64,000 bases of DNA. Source: Pseudomonas mandelii. Lineage in GTDB: Bacteria; Pseudomonadota; Gammaproteobacteria; Pseudomonadales; Pseudomonadaceae. The DNA is taken from NCBI RefSeq assembly GCF_900106065.1, contig NZ_LT629796.1, forward strand, positions 5,301,501-5,365,500, in the 5' to 3' direction. Of this stretch, positions 1 through 8,942 are shown in pieces (positions within the stretch are counted from its first letter, which is position 1; each line of letters opens with the position of its first letter). The position numbers and the translations under genes were made by a program. The notes under the pieces were generated by a model that was not told the DNA's origin, did no database searches, and worked only from the letters and a program-made list of their open reading frames with translations.

Positions 1-962
1 CCGGCATGCCTTCGGGCGTGTTCAACATGATTTACGGCGCGGGTGTCGGCCAGGGGTTGGTCAAGGCCGATGGCATCAAGGCCGTCGGTTTCACCGGTTC
101 ATTGAAGGGCGGTCGAGCCTTGTCCGACCTGGCCGCCGCGCGCCCGCAACCGATCCCGGTGTTCGCCGAGATGTCGAGTATCAACCCGGTGATCCTGCTG
201 CCTGAGGCGCTGAACACCCGTGGCAGCCAAGTCGCCGAGGAACTGACCGCGTCGATCAACCTCGGCTGCGGCCAGTTCTGCACCAGCCCCGGACTGATCA
301 TCGGCCTGCACTCGCCGCAGTTCAGCGAGTTCCTGGACGTATTCGCGCAAAACATGGGTAGCCAACCGGCCCAGACCATGCTCAACGCCGGCGCCCTGAA
401 CAGCTATCGCGCAGGTCTTCAACACATCGTGGCCCACGAACGGGTCGATCACCTCGCCGGTCAGCCGCAGGGCAAATCCAAGGCGCAACCGCAGCTGTTC
501 AAGGCCGACGTACAGTTGTTGCTCGACGGCGATCCGTTGTTGCAGGAAGAGATCTTCGGCCCGGCCACGGTGGTGGTGGAGGTCGCAGACCGGCACCAAC
601 TGCGCGCCGTGCTCGGCAGTTTGCACGGTCAACTGACCGCCACGCTGATTGCCGACCCGGCGGACCTGGATCGCTTCGGCGACCTGTTGCCGCTACTCGA
701 AGACAAGGTCGGACGCTTGCTGCTCAACGGCTACCCGACCGGCGTCGAAGTCAGTGATGCGATGGTGCATGGCGGACCCTATCCAGCCACTTCGGATGCC
801 CGCGGCACCTCAGTCGGCACCTTGGCCATTGATCGCTTCCTGCGGCCGGTCTGCTACCAGAACTATCCTGATGAGTACCTGCCCCAGGCGCTGCAAAACG
901 CTAACCCGCTGAGCCTCAATCGACTGGTCGATGGCCAGTGGAGCAGGGCGCCCCTGAGCTAA
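1..962 (+). CDS. Aldehyde dehydrogenase (NADP+), C-terminal part; 5' end outside window
   Basis: This is the C-terminal ~319 residues of an aldehyde dehydrogenase; the reading frame is open to the left edge. Visible are the general-base Glu context (VFAEMSSINPV), the catalytic-Cys loop (GCGQFCTSPG) and the late LQEEIFGP motif typical of the superfamily. The long tail with LNGYPTGVEVSDAMVHGGPYPA resembles the NADP-dependent alpha-ketoglutaric semialdehyde dehydrogenase subgroup, which oxidises 2,5-dioxopentanoate to 2-oxoglutarate. The substrate here is an inference. A LysR gene follows 61 bp downstream on the same strand and may belong to the same unit. Confidence 0.9.
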   Translation, partial: GMPSGVFNMIYGAGVGQGLVKADGIKAVGFTGSLKGGRALSDLAAARPQPIPVFAEMSSINPVILLPEALNTRGSQVAEELTASINLGCGQFCTSPGLIIGLHSPQFSEFLDVFAQNMGSQPAQTMLNAGALNSYRAGLQHIVAHERVDHLAGQPQGKSKAQPQLFKADVQLLLDGDPLLQEEIFGPATVVVEVADRHQLRAVLGSLHGQLTATLIADPADLDRFGDLLPLLEDKVGRLLLNGYPTGVEVSDAMVHGGPYPATSDARGTSVGTLAIDRFLRPVCYQNYPDEYLPQALQNANPLSLNRLVDGQWSRAPLS

Positions 963-1023
963 CCACTTTGCCCACGCCGGCAAATGGCGGCAAATGGCGG
1001 CGTGGGCCTGACGGATTTGTCCA

Positions 1024-1974
1024 TTGAATCGAGCACACACCGATATGGTTCCTTCACTTGGCAGCATCGCTTCGCGGCTTCGACTCAAACAACTGCGGTT
1101 GCTGATCGCGCTGGACGATCGTGGCTCGTTGCACAAGGCCGCCGAGCACATTTCGATTTCCCAGTCCGGCGCCACCAAGGCCTTGCACGAAGTCGAGTCG
1201 TTGCTTGGGATGCCGCTGTTCGAACGTCAGCCCAAGGGCCTGGTTGCTAATGAAATGGGCCGTTGCATGATTCGTTATGCACGGCTGATCTACAGCGACG
1301 TCGAACATTTGCGCGAGGAAATGCTCAGCATCATGCAGGGCCAGGGCGGGCGGTTGTCGGTAGGCGTGATCATGGGCGCGGTGCCGTTGCTGACCCGGGC
1401 CCTGAGCGAATTAAGGCTCAAGCAGCCGGAGTTGTCCGTGGAACTGGTGGAAAACACCAGCGCCACCTTGCTCGGTTTGCTGGATCAAGGGCGGCTGGAC
1501 CTGGCGATCTGTCGCACCAGCGTCGGCCAGCGCTCGGACGCTTATGACTGCATCGAACTCAGCGAAGAGCCCTTGGCGGTGGTCGCCAGCAAAGACCATC
1601 CGTTGGCCCGTGCCGAGTCGTTGCAGTTGTCGCAACTGAGCGATTACCGCTGGGTGGTCTACCCCAAGGACATGCCGATGCGCCAGGCCCTGGAGCGTGA
1701 GTTAAATGAGGCGGGGCTGGAGATTCCGCGTTATCCGCTGGAAACCTCATCGACCTTCGCCACCATTCTGTTGGTGCAGCAGGACCCGACCTTGCTGGCG
1801 GTGATCCCGGTGGAAGTCGCGCAATTCTGCGAGCAACACGATTTGCTGGTGAAATTGCCGGTGTCCATGCGCGCGTTGATCGAGCCTTATGGTGTGATCA
1901 GCCGGGTCGGCGCCGACCTGTCTCCGGCAGCGACCCTGCTGATCAACGAGCTGAAGCAGGACCTGACTACTTGA
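1024..1974 (+). CDS. LysR-family transcriptional regulator
   Basis: A LysR-type regulator of 316 residues. The N-terminal winged helix-turn-helix (RLKQLRLLIALDDRGSLHKA, then ISQSGATKALHEVE) is followed by a periplasmic-binding-protein-like effector domain. The frame begins with TTG at 1024; an ATG at 1045 would give 309 aa and is at least as likely, since neither has a strong ribosome-binding site. Its 3' end overlaps the convergent cyclase-family gene by 8 bp. It probably controls the flanking catabolic genes, but that is inference from position. Confidence 0.9.
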   Translation: MNRAHTDMVPSLGSIASRLRLKQLRLLIALDDRGSLHKAAEHISISQSGATKALHEVESLLGMPLFERQPKGLVANEMGRCMIRYARLIYSDVEHLREEMLSIMQGQGGRLSVGVIMGAVPLLTRALSELRLKQPELSVELVENTSATLLGLLDQGRLDLAICRTSVGQRSDAYDCIELSEEPLAVVASKDHPLARAESLQLSQLSDYRWVVYPKDMPMRQALERELNEAGLEIPRYPLETSSTFATILLVQQDPTLLAVIPVEVAQFCEQHDLLVKLPVSMRALIEPYGVISRVGADLSPAATLLINELKQDLTT

Positions 1975-2950
1975 TCACAATCGGATTCACTGGCGCACCG
2001 GTCCCGCCGACAATCTTCAACGGCGCGGCGGTGTAGAGGAACTGCCACTGGCCGTCTTCGGCGCAATCACTGGCCAGGTCGTCGAGCAGCGCCACTTCGG
2101 TGAAGGTCACGCCGAGGTTGCGCATCAAGGCATTGTGCAGCGGGATCAACACGCCCGAGGAGGGGTCGACCGCCACTTCGTTGGCCATGGTGTCGGTCAC
2201 CAGGTTGGGAATTTCCATCTGGTGAAACCACTCCACCAGCTCGCGGCTGAAGGTCAGGCCCGGCTCGGCGAAGTCCTTGTAGAACTCTTCCGGTTCGCGC
2301 TCATAGAACGAGCCGATCCAACCCGTGCGGATGATCAGGATGTCGCGTTTCTCGATCTCGATGCCCTGGGCTTTTGCTGCGGCCAGCAGGTCCAGGTGAT
2401 TGAAGGTCTCCCCCTTGTCCAGCACCGCTTTGCCGCGATGGCGCGCCATGTCGATCAGCACCGCGCGGCCGACAATTCCGCGTTCGGCAATCGGCAGGAT
2501 GCTGGCCTTGTCCATGCTGCCGATGGTGCTCATGGCGTCGTAGCCGTTCCACAGTTTGTTGTCGTGCCAGACGTGGCCGAGCGCATCGTATTGAGTCGAG
2601 CCTTGCAGGTGCATGAAGATCACATCGTCGGCGTATTCCACGTGACCGTCAAAGTGGGTCTTGCCCGCCAGGAAGTGGCCCTTGTCCAGCACGTTGACAC
2701 GCATCGACGGGCGTCGGCCGGGCCACAACGGCTCGCCCTTGGGATGGCCGATCTGCACTTGCAGGGTGAAGGTCTTGCCTTGGCGCACCGAGGCGATGCC
2801 CCGGAGGATCTCGGCGCTTTGCAGGTAATTCAGGGCACCGACTTCATCGTCCGGCCCCCATTTGCCCCAGTTAGTGGGCAGGCCTTCGAGCAAGGCCTTG
2901 ATGTCGGGAGATCGGTCGGCGGCGGTATTGTTGGGATTGTGGTCGCACAT
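1967..2950 (-). CDS. Cyclase family protein (metal-dependent hydrolase, kynurenine formamidase-like fold)
   Basis: A 327-residue member of the PF04199 cyclase family, metal-dependent hydrolases that include bacterial kynurenine formamidases and isatin hydrolases. The metal-binding signature is visible as HLQGSTQYDALGHVWH (HxG[ST]xxDxxxH pattern). A second acidic/His region (TDTMANEVAVDP...HNALMRNLG) also fits the larger isatin-hydrolase-like subgroup. The ATG at 2950 was chosen because AAGGACAACCTC precedes it; an upstream in-frame start at 2992 lacks a good RBS. It is followed in the same direction by no gene, and a REP pair separates it from the NIPSNAP gene. The substrate is unknown. Confidence 0.85.
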   Translation of the reverse strand: MCDHNPNNTAADRSPDIKALLEGLPTNWGKWGPDDEVGALNYLQSAEILRGIASVRQGKTFTLQVQIGHPKGEPLWPGRRPSMRVNVLDKGHFLAGKTHFDGHVEYADDVIFMHLQGSTQYDALGHVWHDNKLWNGYDAMSTIGSMDKASILPIAERGIVGRAVLIDMARHRGKAVLDKGETFNHLDLLAAAKAQGIEIEKRDILIIRTGWIGSFYEREPEEFYKDFAEPGLTFSRELVEWFHQMEIPNLVTDTMANEVAVDPSSGVLIPLHNALMRNLGVTFTEVALLDDLASDCAEDGQWQFLYTAAPLKIVGGTGAPVNPIVIK

Positions 2951-2995
2951 GAGGTTGTCCTTGGTTTGAGCCGATTCGGCAGGCCAGTACAAATC

Positions 2996-3092
2996 CCCGT
3001 GTGGGAGTGAGCCTGCTCGCGATGGGGAGTGCCAGTTAACCTTGATGCGTCTGACATACCGCTATCGCGAGCAGGTTCGCTCCCACAGGGGT
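2996..3092. repeat. REP pair (inverted, GCGAGCAGGC type)
   Basis: Two inverted copies of the Pseudomonas REP core: GTGGGAGTGAGCCTGCTCGC at 3001-3020, and its complement GCGAGCAGGTTCGCTCCCAC at 3067-3086. They are separated by a ~45-nt spacer and sit between two minus-strand genes. Confidence 0.9.
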
Positions 3093-3407
3093 TTATTTGA
3101 TCGGGGAGAAATCGGCGGCGATCAGCAGTTTCGATTCCATCTTTTCCAGCATCGGGAACGCTTTCGGCACGAAACCCTCTAGCCAGTCAGGGTCCTGATA
3201 CAGCGCCGCGCGTTTGTTGATCCGGTCGTCGAGGCTCTCGTAGGCCCAGATGTGGATCACCTGATTCAGCTCGCCGATTTCGGTGTACCACCAGCCCACC
3301 AGCGTGGTGTAGCGGGAGATCACCGGTAGCCCGGCTTCCTCGAAGTGCTTGAGGTAGGTCTGCATTTTTCCGATTTGAATCGTGTAGGTGCGCATTTCGT
3401 AAAACAT
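3093..3407 (-). CDS. NIPSNAP family protein
   Basis: A 104-residue NIPSNAP-domain protein (alpha+beta barrel fold related to dimeric ferredoxin-like monooxygenases). The family hallmark MFYEMRTYTI is at the N-terminus and HIWAYESLDDR in the middle. The start at 3407 is set by the family N-terminus; the frame extends upstream to 3464 but that part would overlap the neighbouring gene. It lies 13 bp downstream of the Fe-alcohol dehydrogenase gene and is very likely co-transcribed with it. The biochemical role of bacterial NIPSNAP proteins is not settled; here it is probably an accessory catabolic protein. Confidence 0.85.
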   Translation of the reverse strand: MFYEMRTYTIQIGKMQTYLKHFEEAGLPVISRYTTLVGWWYTEIGELNQVIHIWAYESLDDRINKRAALYQDPDWLEGFVPKAFPMLEKMESKLLIAADFSPIK

Positions 3408-3420
3408 GGGCGTGTTCTCT

Positions 3421-4587
3421 TCAGGAATGAATGCCGTGCCAGGCGTTGCTGATGATTCGCTCAATGTCGGCGGCGGTGGTCAGGCGTGGGTTGACCAGCA
3501 CGTTGCCGCTGCGCATCGAGTCACTGACCATTTGCGGCATGTAATCCAGGTCCACGCCCAGGTCCTTGATGTTGTCGGGAATGCCGATGGCCTTGTTCAG
3601 CGCCACCACGTGGTCCACCACTTTGTGCCCGGCGCGGGCCAGGCTCAGGCCGTCGATGTCTTCGCCCATGGCGATGGCAATCTCGCGAAACAGCTCCGGG
3701 CAGGCCGCCAGGTTGTATTCGATGACGTAGGGCAGCAGCGTGGCGTTGGCGATGCCGTGGGGAATGTTGAAGACGCCGCCGAAGGTATGGGAAATCGCAT
3801 GCACGTTGCCCAGTTTCGATTGGGCGAAGGCTACGCCCGCGAGGAACGACCCAAGCAGCATCTGTTCCCGGGCGTGCAGGTCGGAGCCGCTGAAAAATGC
3901 CTTGGGCAGGTGCGTGCAGATCATCTTGATCGCTTGCAGCGCCAGGGCCTGGCTGACCGGGTTGGCCTGCTTCGACACGTAGGATTCGATGGCGTGGGTC
4001 AAGGCGTCCATGCCCGTCGCAGCGGTGATCGACGGTGGAAGTTTGAGCGTCAGCTCGGCATCAAGAATCGCCAGTTTCGGAAACAGCGCCGGGCTGATGA
4101 TCACGGTTTTGAACAGGGTCTTGGTGTTGGTGAACACGGTGGAGGCGGTGCATTCGCTGCCAGTGCCGGAGGTGGTCGGGATCGCGAAGATCGGCAGGGG
4201 TGGGTGCAGCAGTTTGTCGTAGCCCTCGTAGTCGAGGATGTTGCCGGGGTTGGTGGCCATGGCTGCCACGCCCTTGGCGGTGTCGATGCTGCTGCCGCCA
4301 CCGACGCCGATCACCGAGTCACAGTCGTGGTTTTTCAGGAAGGCCACGGCTCGTTCCAGCACGTCGGTGGTGGGGTTCGGTTCGACGCCGGAAAACACTT
4401 CATAGCCGATGTCACTCTCGGCCAGGGAGGCGAAAAAACCTTCCATCACGCCCGACGCCATCAGCCCTGCGTCAGTGACCACCAGCAGTTTTTTCCGAAC
4501 ATGGGGCTTGAGCAATGCACCGGCCTGACGCACCAGGCCGTTGCCGCTTTTCAAAGTGGTGGGGAAATAAAACTGGAACGGGTTCAT
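3421..4587 (-). CDS. Iron-containing alcohol dehydrogenase
   Basis: A full-length (388 aa) group III iron-dependent alcohol dehydrogenase. The nucleotide-binding GVGGGSSIDTAKG motif lies near residue 100. The iron ligand set follows the family pattern: D in LPPSITAATGMDALTHAIE, His in the same segment, then GNVHAISHTFGG and FNIPHGIANA. The enzyme interconverts an alcohol and an aldehyde/ketone with NAD(P). It is upstream of the NIPSNAP gene (13-bp gap) and divergent from the SDR gene at 4742. The substrate is not predictable from sequence. Confidence 0.93.
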   Translation of the reverse strand: MNPFQFYFPTTLKSGNGLVRQAGALLKPHVRKKLLVVTDAGLMASGVMEGFFASLAESDIGYEVFSGVEPNPTTDVLERAVAFLKNHDCDSVIGVGGGSSIDTAKGVAAMATNPGNILDYEGYDKLLHPPLPIFAIPTTSGTGSECTASTVFTNTKTLFKTVIISPALFPKLAILDAELTLKLPPSITAATGMDALTHAIESYVSKQANPVSQALALQAIKMICTHLPKAFFSGSDLHAREQMLLGSFLAGVAFAQSKLGNVHAISHTFGGVFNIPHGIANATLLPYVIEYNLAACPELFREIAIAMGEDIDGLSLARAGHKVVDHVVALNKAIGIPDNIKDLGVDLDYMPQMVSDSMRSGNVLVNPRLTTAADIERIISNAWHGIHS

Positions 4588-4741
4588 GGGTTTCTCCGGT
4601 TCTTATTGGTCCGCAGACAGTAATAAGCGTGGGAGGCGGCTGATAATGAAAAGGTCTGATCCGCCGATCACCCTTTGTCATCCCCCGGCGAGGCGGGTCC
4701 TGGTGGTAACGTGAGGTTTTCCAACCGTCAGGAGCATCGTC

Positions 4742-5530
4742 ATGGATTTGGGTATTTCAGGTCGCTGGGCCATCGTCTGCGCCGCCAGCAAGGGCCTGGG
4801 TCTGGCCTGTGCGCGGGCCTTGGCGAAGGAGGGCGTCAACCTGGTGATCAACGCCCGGGGTGACGAAACCTTGCAGGCTGCCGCTACAGAATTGCGCAGC
4901 CTGGCGCCGGGCATCGACGTGCGCACGGTGGCCGGGGACATCAGCACGCCCGCAGTGCGCGACCAGGTGTTGGCGGCGTGTCCGCAGGTGGACATCCTGA
5001 TCAACAACGCCGGCGGACCGCCTCCGGGTGACTTCCGTGACTGGCAGCGCGACGACTGGCTGAAGGCGCTGGATGCCAACATGCTCACGCCCATCGAGCT
5101 GATCAAGGCCTGCGTCGATGGCATGGCCGAGCGCGGTTTCGGGCGTATCGTCAACATCACCTCCGGCGCGGTGAAGGCGCCAATCGATGTGTTGGGACTG
5201 TCCAACGGCGCACGCAGTGGCCTGACCGGTTTTATCGCCGGGCTTGCACGCCAGTCGCGGCTGGCCGGGCATAACGTGACGATCAACAATCTGCTGCCGG
5301 GACCGTTCGAGACCGAGCGTTTGCACAAGACCCTGAGCGCCGCCGCCGAGGCCAATGGCACCAGCGTCGAAAGCATCAGCGAACAGCGGCGCAAGCACGT
5401 GCCGGCCCAGCGCTTCGGGCAACCCGATGAGTTCGGCGCCTACTGCGCGTTCATCTGCAGCGCCAATGCCGGTTTCCTCACCGGGCAAAACCTGCTGCTG
5501 GACGGCGGCAGTTACCCCGGGACGTTCTGA
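4742..5530 (+). CDS. SDR-family protein lacking the canonical YxxxK
   Basis: A 262-residue Rossmann protein of the short-chain dehydrogenase/reductase superfamily. The cofactor loop reads CAASKGLGLACA in place of TGxxxGxG. NNAGGPPPGDF and the catalytic-Ser strand (IVNITSGAVKAP) are present. Where Tyr-xxx-Lys is expected the sequence is LGLSNGARSGLTGF, with neither residue. This pattern occurs in a known FabG-like subgroup, so it need not mean inactivation, but classical SDR catalysis is doubtful. A GGAGC ribosome-binding site precedes the ATG. It is divergent from the Fe-ADH gene. Confidence 0.88.
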   Translation: MDLGISGRWAIVCAASKGLGLACARALAKEGVNLVINARGDETLQAAATELRSLAPGIDVRTVAGDISTPAVRDQVLAACPQVDILINNAGGPPPGDFRDWQRDDWLKALDANMLTPIELIKACVDGMAERGFGRIVNITSGAVKAPIDVLGLSNGARSGLTGFIAGLARQSRLAGHNVTINNLLPGPFETERLHKTLSAAAEANGTSVESISEQRRKHVPAQRFGQPDEFGAYCAFICSANAGFLTGQNLLLDGGSYPGTF

Positions 5531-5649
5531 TCTTTTCGGGGGATGACGTTTGGTGATCCCCTAATCAGATCCCCTCATTATTCAGCCCGAGGACGCGTGA
5601 TTAGAGTTGGGGTGCTTGCCCAATACCCGTCAGCCAAGATGTAAACCCA

Positions 5650-5740
5650 GTAGGAGCGAGGCTTGCCCGCGAAGGCGATGTGTCATTAACAATGATGTCC
5701 ACTGACACTCCGCCTTCGCGGGCAAGCCTCGCTCCTACAG
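5650..5740. repeat. REP pair (GCTTGCCCGCGAAGGCG type)
   Basis: Inverted copies of a second REP family: GTAGGAGCGAGGCTTGCCCG begins at 5650 and its complement ends at 5738. The interval 5531-5800 otherwise contains no gene. Confidence 0.9.
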
Positions 5741-5781
5741 GTTTTGCGTTAATAGGCGGGTATTGGGCCGCTTGCACCCAC

Positions 5782-5789
5782 AACAACAA
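5782..5789 (+). promoter_or_regulatory. Candidate Hfq/Crc catabolite-activity motif (AACAACAA)
   Basis: AACAACAA lies 11 nt upstream of the MFS transporter ATG, in the position where Hfq/Crc binding represses translation in Pseudomonas (consensus AAnAAnAA). This would place the transporter under carbon catabolite repression. It is a short motif and only suggestive. Confidence 0.45.
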
Positions 5790-5800
5790 GAGCGCCCCTC

Positions 5801-7114
5801 ATGAACAATCCGAGTGCCGAAACCCTGCGGCTCGCCGCCGCGTCTGCCACCGAGCGTCCGACCAGCGTGCGCTGGCGGATCTTCCTCATCATGTTGCTGC
5901 TGACCGCCATCAACTACATCGACCGCGCTTCGCTGTCGGTGGCCTTGCCGCTGATTTCCAGTGAGTTCCAGATCCCTCCCGCGCTAGAAGGCTTGATGCT
6001 CAGTGCGTTTTTCTGGTCGTACGCATTGATGCAGATTCCCGGCGGCATGCTGCTGGACCGTTTTCAGACCCGTCGCGTCATCGTCATCGCGACTGTCGCC
6101 TGGGGCGCCTTCCAGGCCTTGGCTGCTGGTGCGCATAACTGGATCACGCTGTTGATTACGCGCATGGGGCTGGGCATCGCCGAGTCGCCGATCATGCCGG
6201 CCGGGGCCAAACTCAACGGCGCCTGGCTGACCCCCAACGAACGCGGACGCGGCGCGGTGCTGGTCGATGGCGGCGCACCGCTGGGCAGTGCTTTCGGCGC
6301 GATCATCATTGCCGGGCTGATCGGCTGGTTCGATTCCTGGCGCATCGCCTTCGTGATCGCCGGTATCGGCACCATGCTTGCCGGTGTACTGGCGTGGAAA
6401 TACATCCGCAACCATCCCAGCGAACACCCCGGTGTCAACGCGGCGGAACTGGCGCACATCACCGAAGGCAATCGCAAAGTCAGCCAACCCGGCACGGTGA
6501 CCAGCATCTCCCTCAAAGAGCTGCTCAAGGACCGTTCGGTGCTGGCGATGTTCGCCGGTTACTGCTGCATTCTCAGCGTGTTCTACGGTTTGCTGACCTG
6601 GATGCCGAGCTACCTGCACCAGACCCACGGCCTGAACATTTCGAGCATGGGCGGTGCGACCTTCCTGATTTTCATGTGCGGTTTCGTCGGCGAGCTGGTG
6701 GGCGGTTATCTGGGGGATAAATGGAAAACCAGCGGCGCCTCGCCCAACCTGGTGATGCGCAGCATGTTCAGTGGTTCGGCGCTGGTCGCGGCCCTGTGCA
6801 TGCTGGCGGTGGCCTATACCAATGAAGCCGGCAAGGCCATCGGTCTGCTCTGCGTAGCGATGTTTTTCATTCGCTGGTGCGGCATGTACTGGTGCATTCC
6901 GTCGATCCTCGGCGGCACCTCGAAAACCGGTGTGCTGGCCGGCACCATGAACTTCTGCGGCAACATGGCCGGGGTTATCGTGCCGATCCTGATCGGATTG
7001 ATCGTGCAGTTCACCGGCTCGTATTTCCTGGTGCTGATCTTCTTCGTGGTCATGGCCATGCTGCTGGCGATATTCTCCAGCCTGATCGATTATCGGGAAC
7101 GAGGGCTGGCTTGA
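5801..7114 (+). CDS. MFS transporter, anion:cation symporter-like
   Basis: A 437-residue 12-helix major facilitator protein of the anion:cation symporter type (hexuronate, glucarate and phthalate transporters). Visible are the first helix with [15 protein letters not shown], the inter-helix 2-3 signature [12 protein letters not shown], and [17 protein letters not shown] typical of that family. It is separated by one base from the following FAD oxidoreductase gene, so importer and enzyme likely act on the same organic acid. A CA-rich motif just upstream suggests Crc control. The substrate is unresolved. Confidence 0.9.
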   Translation: MNNPSAETLRLAAASATERPTSVRWRIFLIMLLLTAINYIDRASLSVALPLISSEFQIPPALEGLMLSAFFWSYALMQIPGGMLLDRFQTRRVIVIATVAWGAFQALAAGAHNWITLLITRMGLGIAESPIMPAGAKLNGAWLTPNERGRGAVLVDGGAPLGSAFGAIIIAGLIGWFDSWRIAFVIAGIGTMLAGVLAWKYIRNHPSEHPGVNAAELAHITEGNRKVSQPGTVTSISLKELLKDRSVLAMFAGYCCILSVFYGLLTWMPSYLHQTHGLNISSMGGATFLIFMCGFVGELVGGYLGDKWKTSGASPNLVMRSMFSGSALVAALCMLAVAYTNEAGKAIGLLCVAMFFIRWCGMYWCIPSILGGTSKTGVLAGTMNFCGNMAGVIVPILIGLIVQFTGSYFLVLIFFVVMAMLLAIFSSLIDYRERGLA

Positions 7115-7115
7115 C

Positions 7116-8246
7116 ATGAGCGGAGGGCAGGTGAGCGTCGATATCGAATGCGTGGTGGTCGGCGCCGGCGTGGTTGGCCTGGCGGTGACCAGGGCACTGG
7201 CCCGCAGCGGGCGGGAAGTGATCCTGATCGAAGCCGGCGAGGGGATTGGTGTGGGCATCAGTTCGCGCAATTCAGAAGTGATCCACGCCGGCATCTATTA
7301 CCCGAGCGGCAGCCTGAAGGCGCAATTGTGCGTGGAGGGCAAGCATCGCCTGTACGCCTTTTGCGATGAGCGCGGTGTCGATTACCAACGCCTGGGCAAG
7401 TTGATCGTGGCCACCGATGACAGCCAGTGCGCGGCCTTGCAGAGGTTGCTGGAGCAGGGCCGGCGCAATGGCGTCGATGACTTGCAATGGCTGGACGCCG
7501 GGCAGGCACGGTCGCTTGAACCGGCGCTGTCCTGCGTCGCCGCGCTCTGGTCGCCGTCCACCGGGATCGTCGATTCCCATGCGCTGATGCTGGCGCTTCA
7601 GGCAGACGTCGAAGCCTCGGGCACCTCGATTGCCTTGCACACGCCGTTGGTGTCCGCCCGTTGCACCGAACAAGGTTTCGAATTGCACATGGGCGGCGCA
7701 CAGCCGATGACCTTGACCTGTCGCGAGTTGATCAATTGCGCCGGTTTGTCCGCGCCGGAGGTGGCGAGCCGGATCGAAGGCTTGCCGACGCAATACGTTC
7801 CCGAGGCACGCCTGTGCAAGGGCAGTTATTTCAGTTTCAGTGGCCGGGCGCCATTCCGGCATCTGGTGTATCCGGCACCGGAGAGCGCCGGCCTGGGCGT
7901 GCACATGACCCTCGACCTTGGCGGGCAGGCGCGTTTCGGGCCGGACGTCGAATGGGTCGACCATGTCGATTACCGCGTCGATCCGCGCCGGGTCGACGGG
8001 TTCTATCAGGCCATCCGCCGCTACTGGCCGACGTTAGCCGATAACAGTCTGCAACCCGCCTACAGCGGCATCCGCCCGAAGATTTCCGGCCCGACCGAAC
8101 CGGCCGCCGACTTCCTCATCAGTGGCCCGGTCGAGCATGGTGTGCCGGGGTTGGTGAATCTGTTCGGCATCGAATCGCCGGGCCTCACCAGCTGCCTGGC
8201 GCTGGCTGATCGGGTGGTACAACGCCTGACACCGCATTCCCTGTAG
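7116..8246 (+). CDS. FAD-dependent oxidoreductase, L-2-hydroxyglutarate dehydrogenase-like
   Basis: A 376-residue DAO-superfamily flavoprotein. The FAD-binding GxGxxG ([17 protein letters not shown]) is followed by [15 protein letters not shown], which is characteristic of L-2-hydroxyglutarate dehydrogenase/oxidase (LhgO, L2HGDH) relatives. The C-terminal [17 protein letters not shown] is also typical. The enzyme probably oxidises a 2-hydroxy acid to a 2-oxo acid. Two starts are possible: ATG at 7116, one base after the transporter stop, or GTG at 7131, which has a good GGAGGG five bases upstream. It is co-transcribed with the MFS gene. Confidence 0.88.
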   Translation: MSGGQVSVDIECVVVGAGVVGLAVTRALARSGREVILIEAGEGIGVGISSRNSEVIHAGIYYPSGSLKAQLCVEGKHRLYAFCDERGVDYQRLGKLIVATDDSQCAALQRLLEQGRRNGVDDLQWLDAGQARSLEPALSCVAALWSPSTGIVDSHALMLALQADVEASGTSIALHTPLVSARCTEQGFELHMGGAQPMTLTCRELINCAGLSAPEVASRIEGLPTQYVPEARLCKGSYFSFSGRAPFRHLVYPAPESAGLGVHMTLDLGGQARFGPDVEWVDHVDYRVDPRRVDGFYQAIRRYWPTLADNSLQPAYSGIRPKISGPTEPAADFLISGPVEHGVPGLVNLFGIESPGLTSCLALADRVVQRLTPHSL

Positions 8247-8348
8247 CAGCTGTCGCGTTGCGGTGAGGTGCCGGTTATCAGCGTCTGCGCTGCCAGCCGC
8301 CGAGCGGTCTATGCTTGCCAGTGTGCCCATCGTAATGGGAGAACTCTG

Positions 8349-8942
8349 ATGATCAACATACGCACTGCCCGCATGCTTGCCGATTACAAGCAATGGGCCG
8401 ATGAGCGCCTCTTTGACAGCCTGGCCGCGCTGCCGCCGGGGGAGGTCAACAAAGAGCGGGTGTCGGTGTTCAAGAACATGATCGGCACCCTGAATCATAT
8501 CTATGTCGTGGACTGCATCTGGCAGGCTCACCTCGAAGGCCGAGGGCACGGCTTCAAAACCTCACACGATCTGCTCCATCCCGACCTGGCTGATTTGCGC
8601 ATGGCGCAAAAGGACATCGATCACTGGTATTGCAACTGGAGCGCAAGGCAGACCGAGAGGTCGCTGGATAAGCCGGTCGAGTTCACGTTCGTCTCCGGCG
8701 AGAGCGGCACCATGAGCGCCGGCGCGATGCTGCTGCACGTGGTCAATCACGCCAGTTACCACCGCGGCTGGGTGATCCAGATGTATTTCGACATCCCGGC
8801 GATGCCACCGATGACCGACCTGCCGATCTTCCTGCGCGAGACCGACCCGGCTTTCAACGCGCTCAAAGCACCGGCAACTCAGCCGACATGTGTTGCGCAA
8901 TTCGCGAACGCAACCAACGTTCTGCCGGGTCGTTATCGTTGA
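8349..8942 (+). CDS. DinB family protein
   Basis: A 197-residue DinB/YfiT-like four-helix-bundle protein. The putative metal-binding histidines are visible in TLNHIYVVDCIW and in HVVNHASYHRGWV (HxxxH pattern). Many members are thiol-dependent S-transferases or metal hydrolases of unknown substrate. The start at 8349 follows the family N-terminus (ARMLADYKQWADERL). The last ~27 residues run past the usual family end (FLRETDP) and overlap the convergent LysR gene by 80 bp, which suggests a lost stop codon. Confidence 0.85.
   Translation: MINIRTARMLADYKQWADERLFDSLAALPPGEVNKERVSVFKNMIGTLNHIYVVDCIWQAHLEGRGHGFKTSHDLLHPDLADLRMAQKDIDHWYCNWSARQTERSLDKPVEFTFVSGESGTMSAGAMLLHVVNHASYHRGWVIQMYFDIPAMPPMTDLPIFLRETDPAFNALKAPATQPTCVAQFANATNVLPGRYR

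Noticed and set aside
3406..4623. A 405-residue plus-strand frame
   Set aside because: Antisense to the iron-dependent alcohol dehydrogenase, with no recognisable domain.
5538..5561. Terminator after the SDR gene
   Set aside because: There is a GGGGAT/ATCCCC stem, but no T-tract follows and the loop is long.
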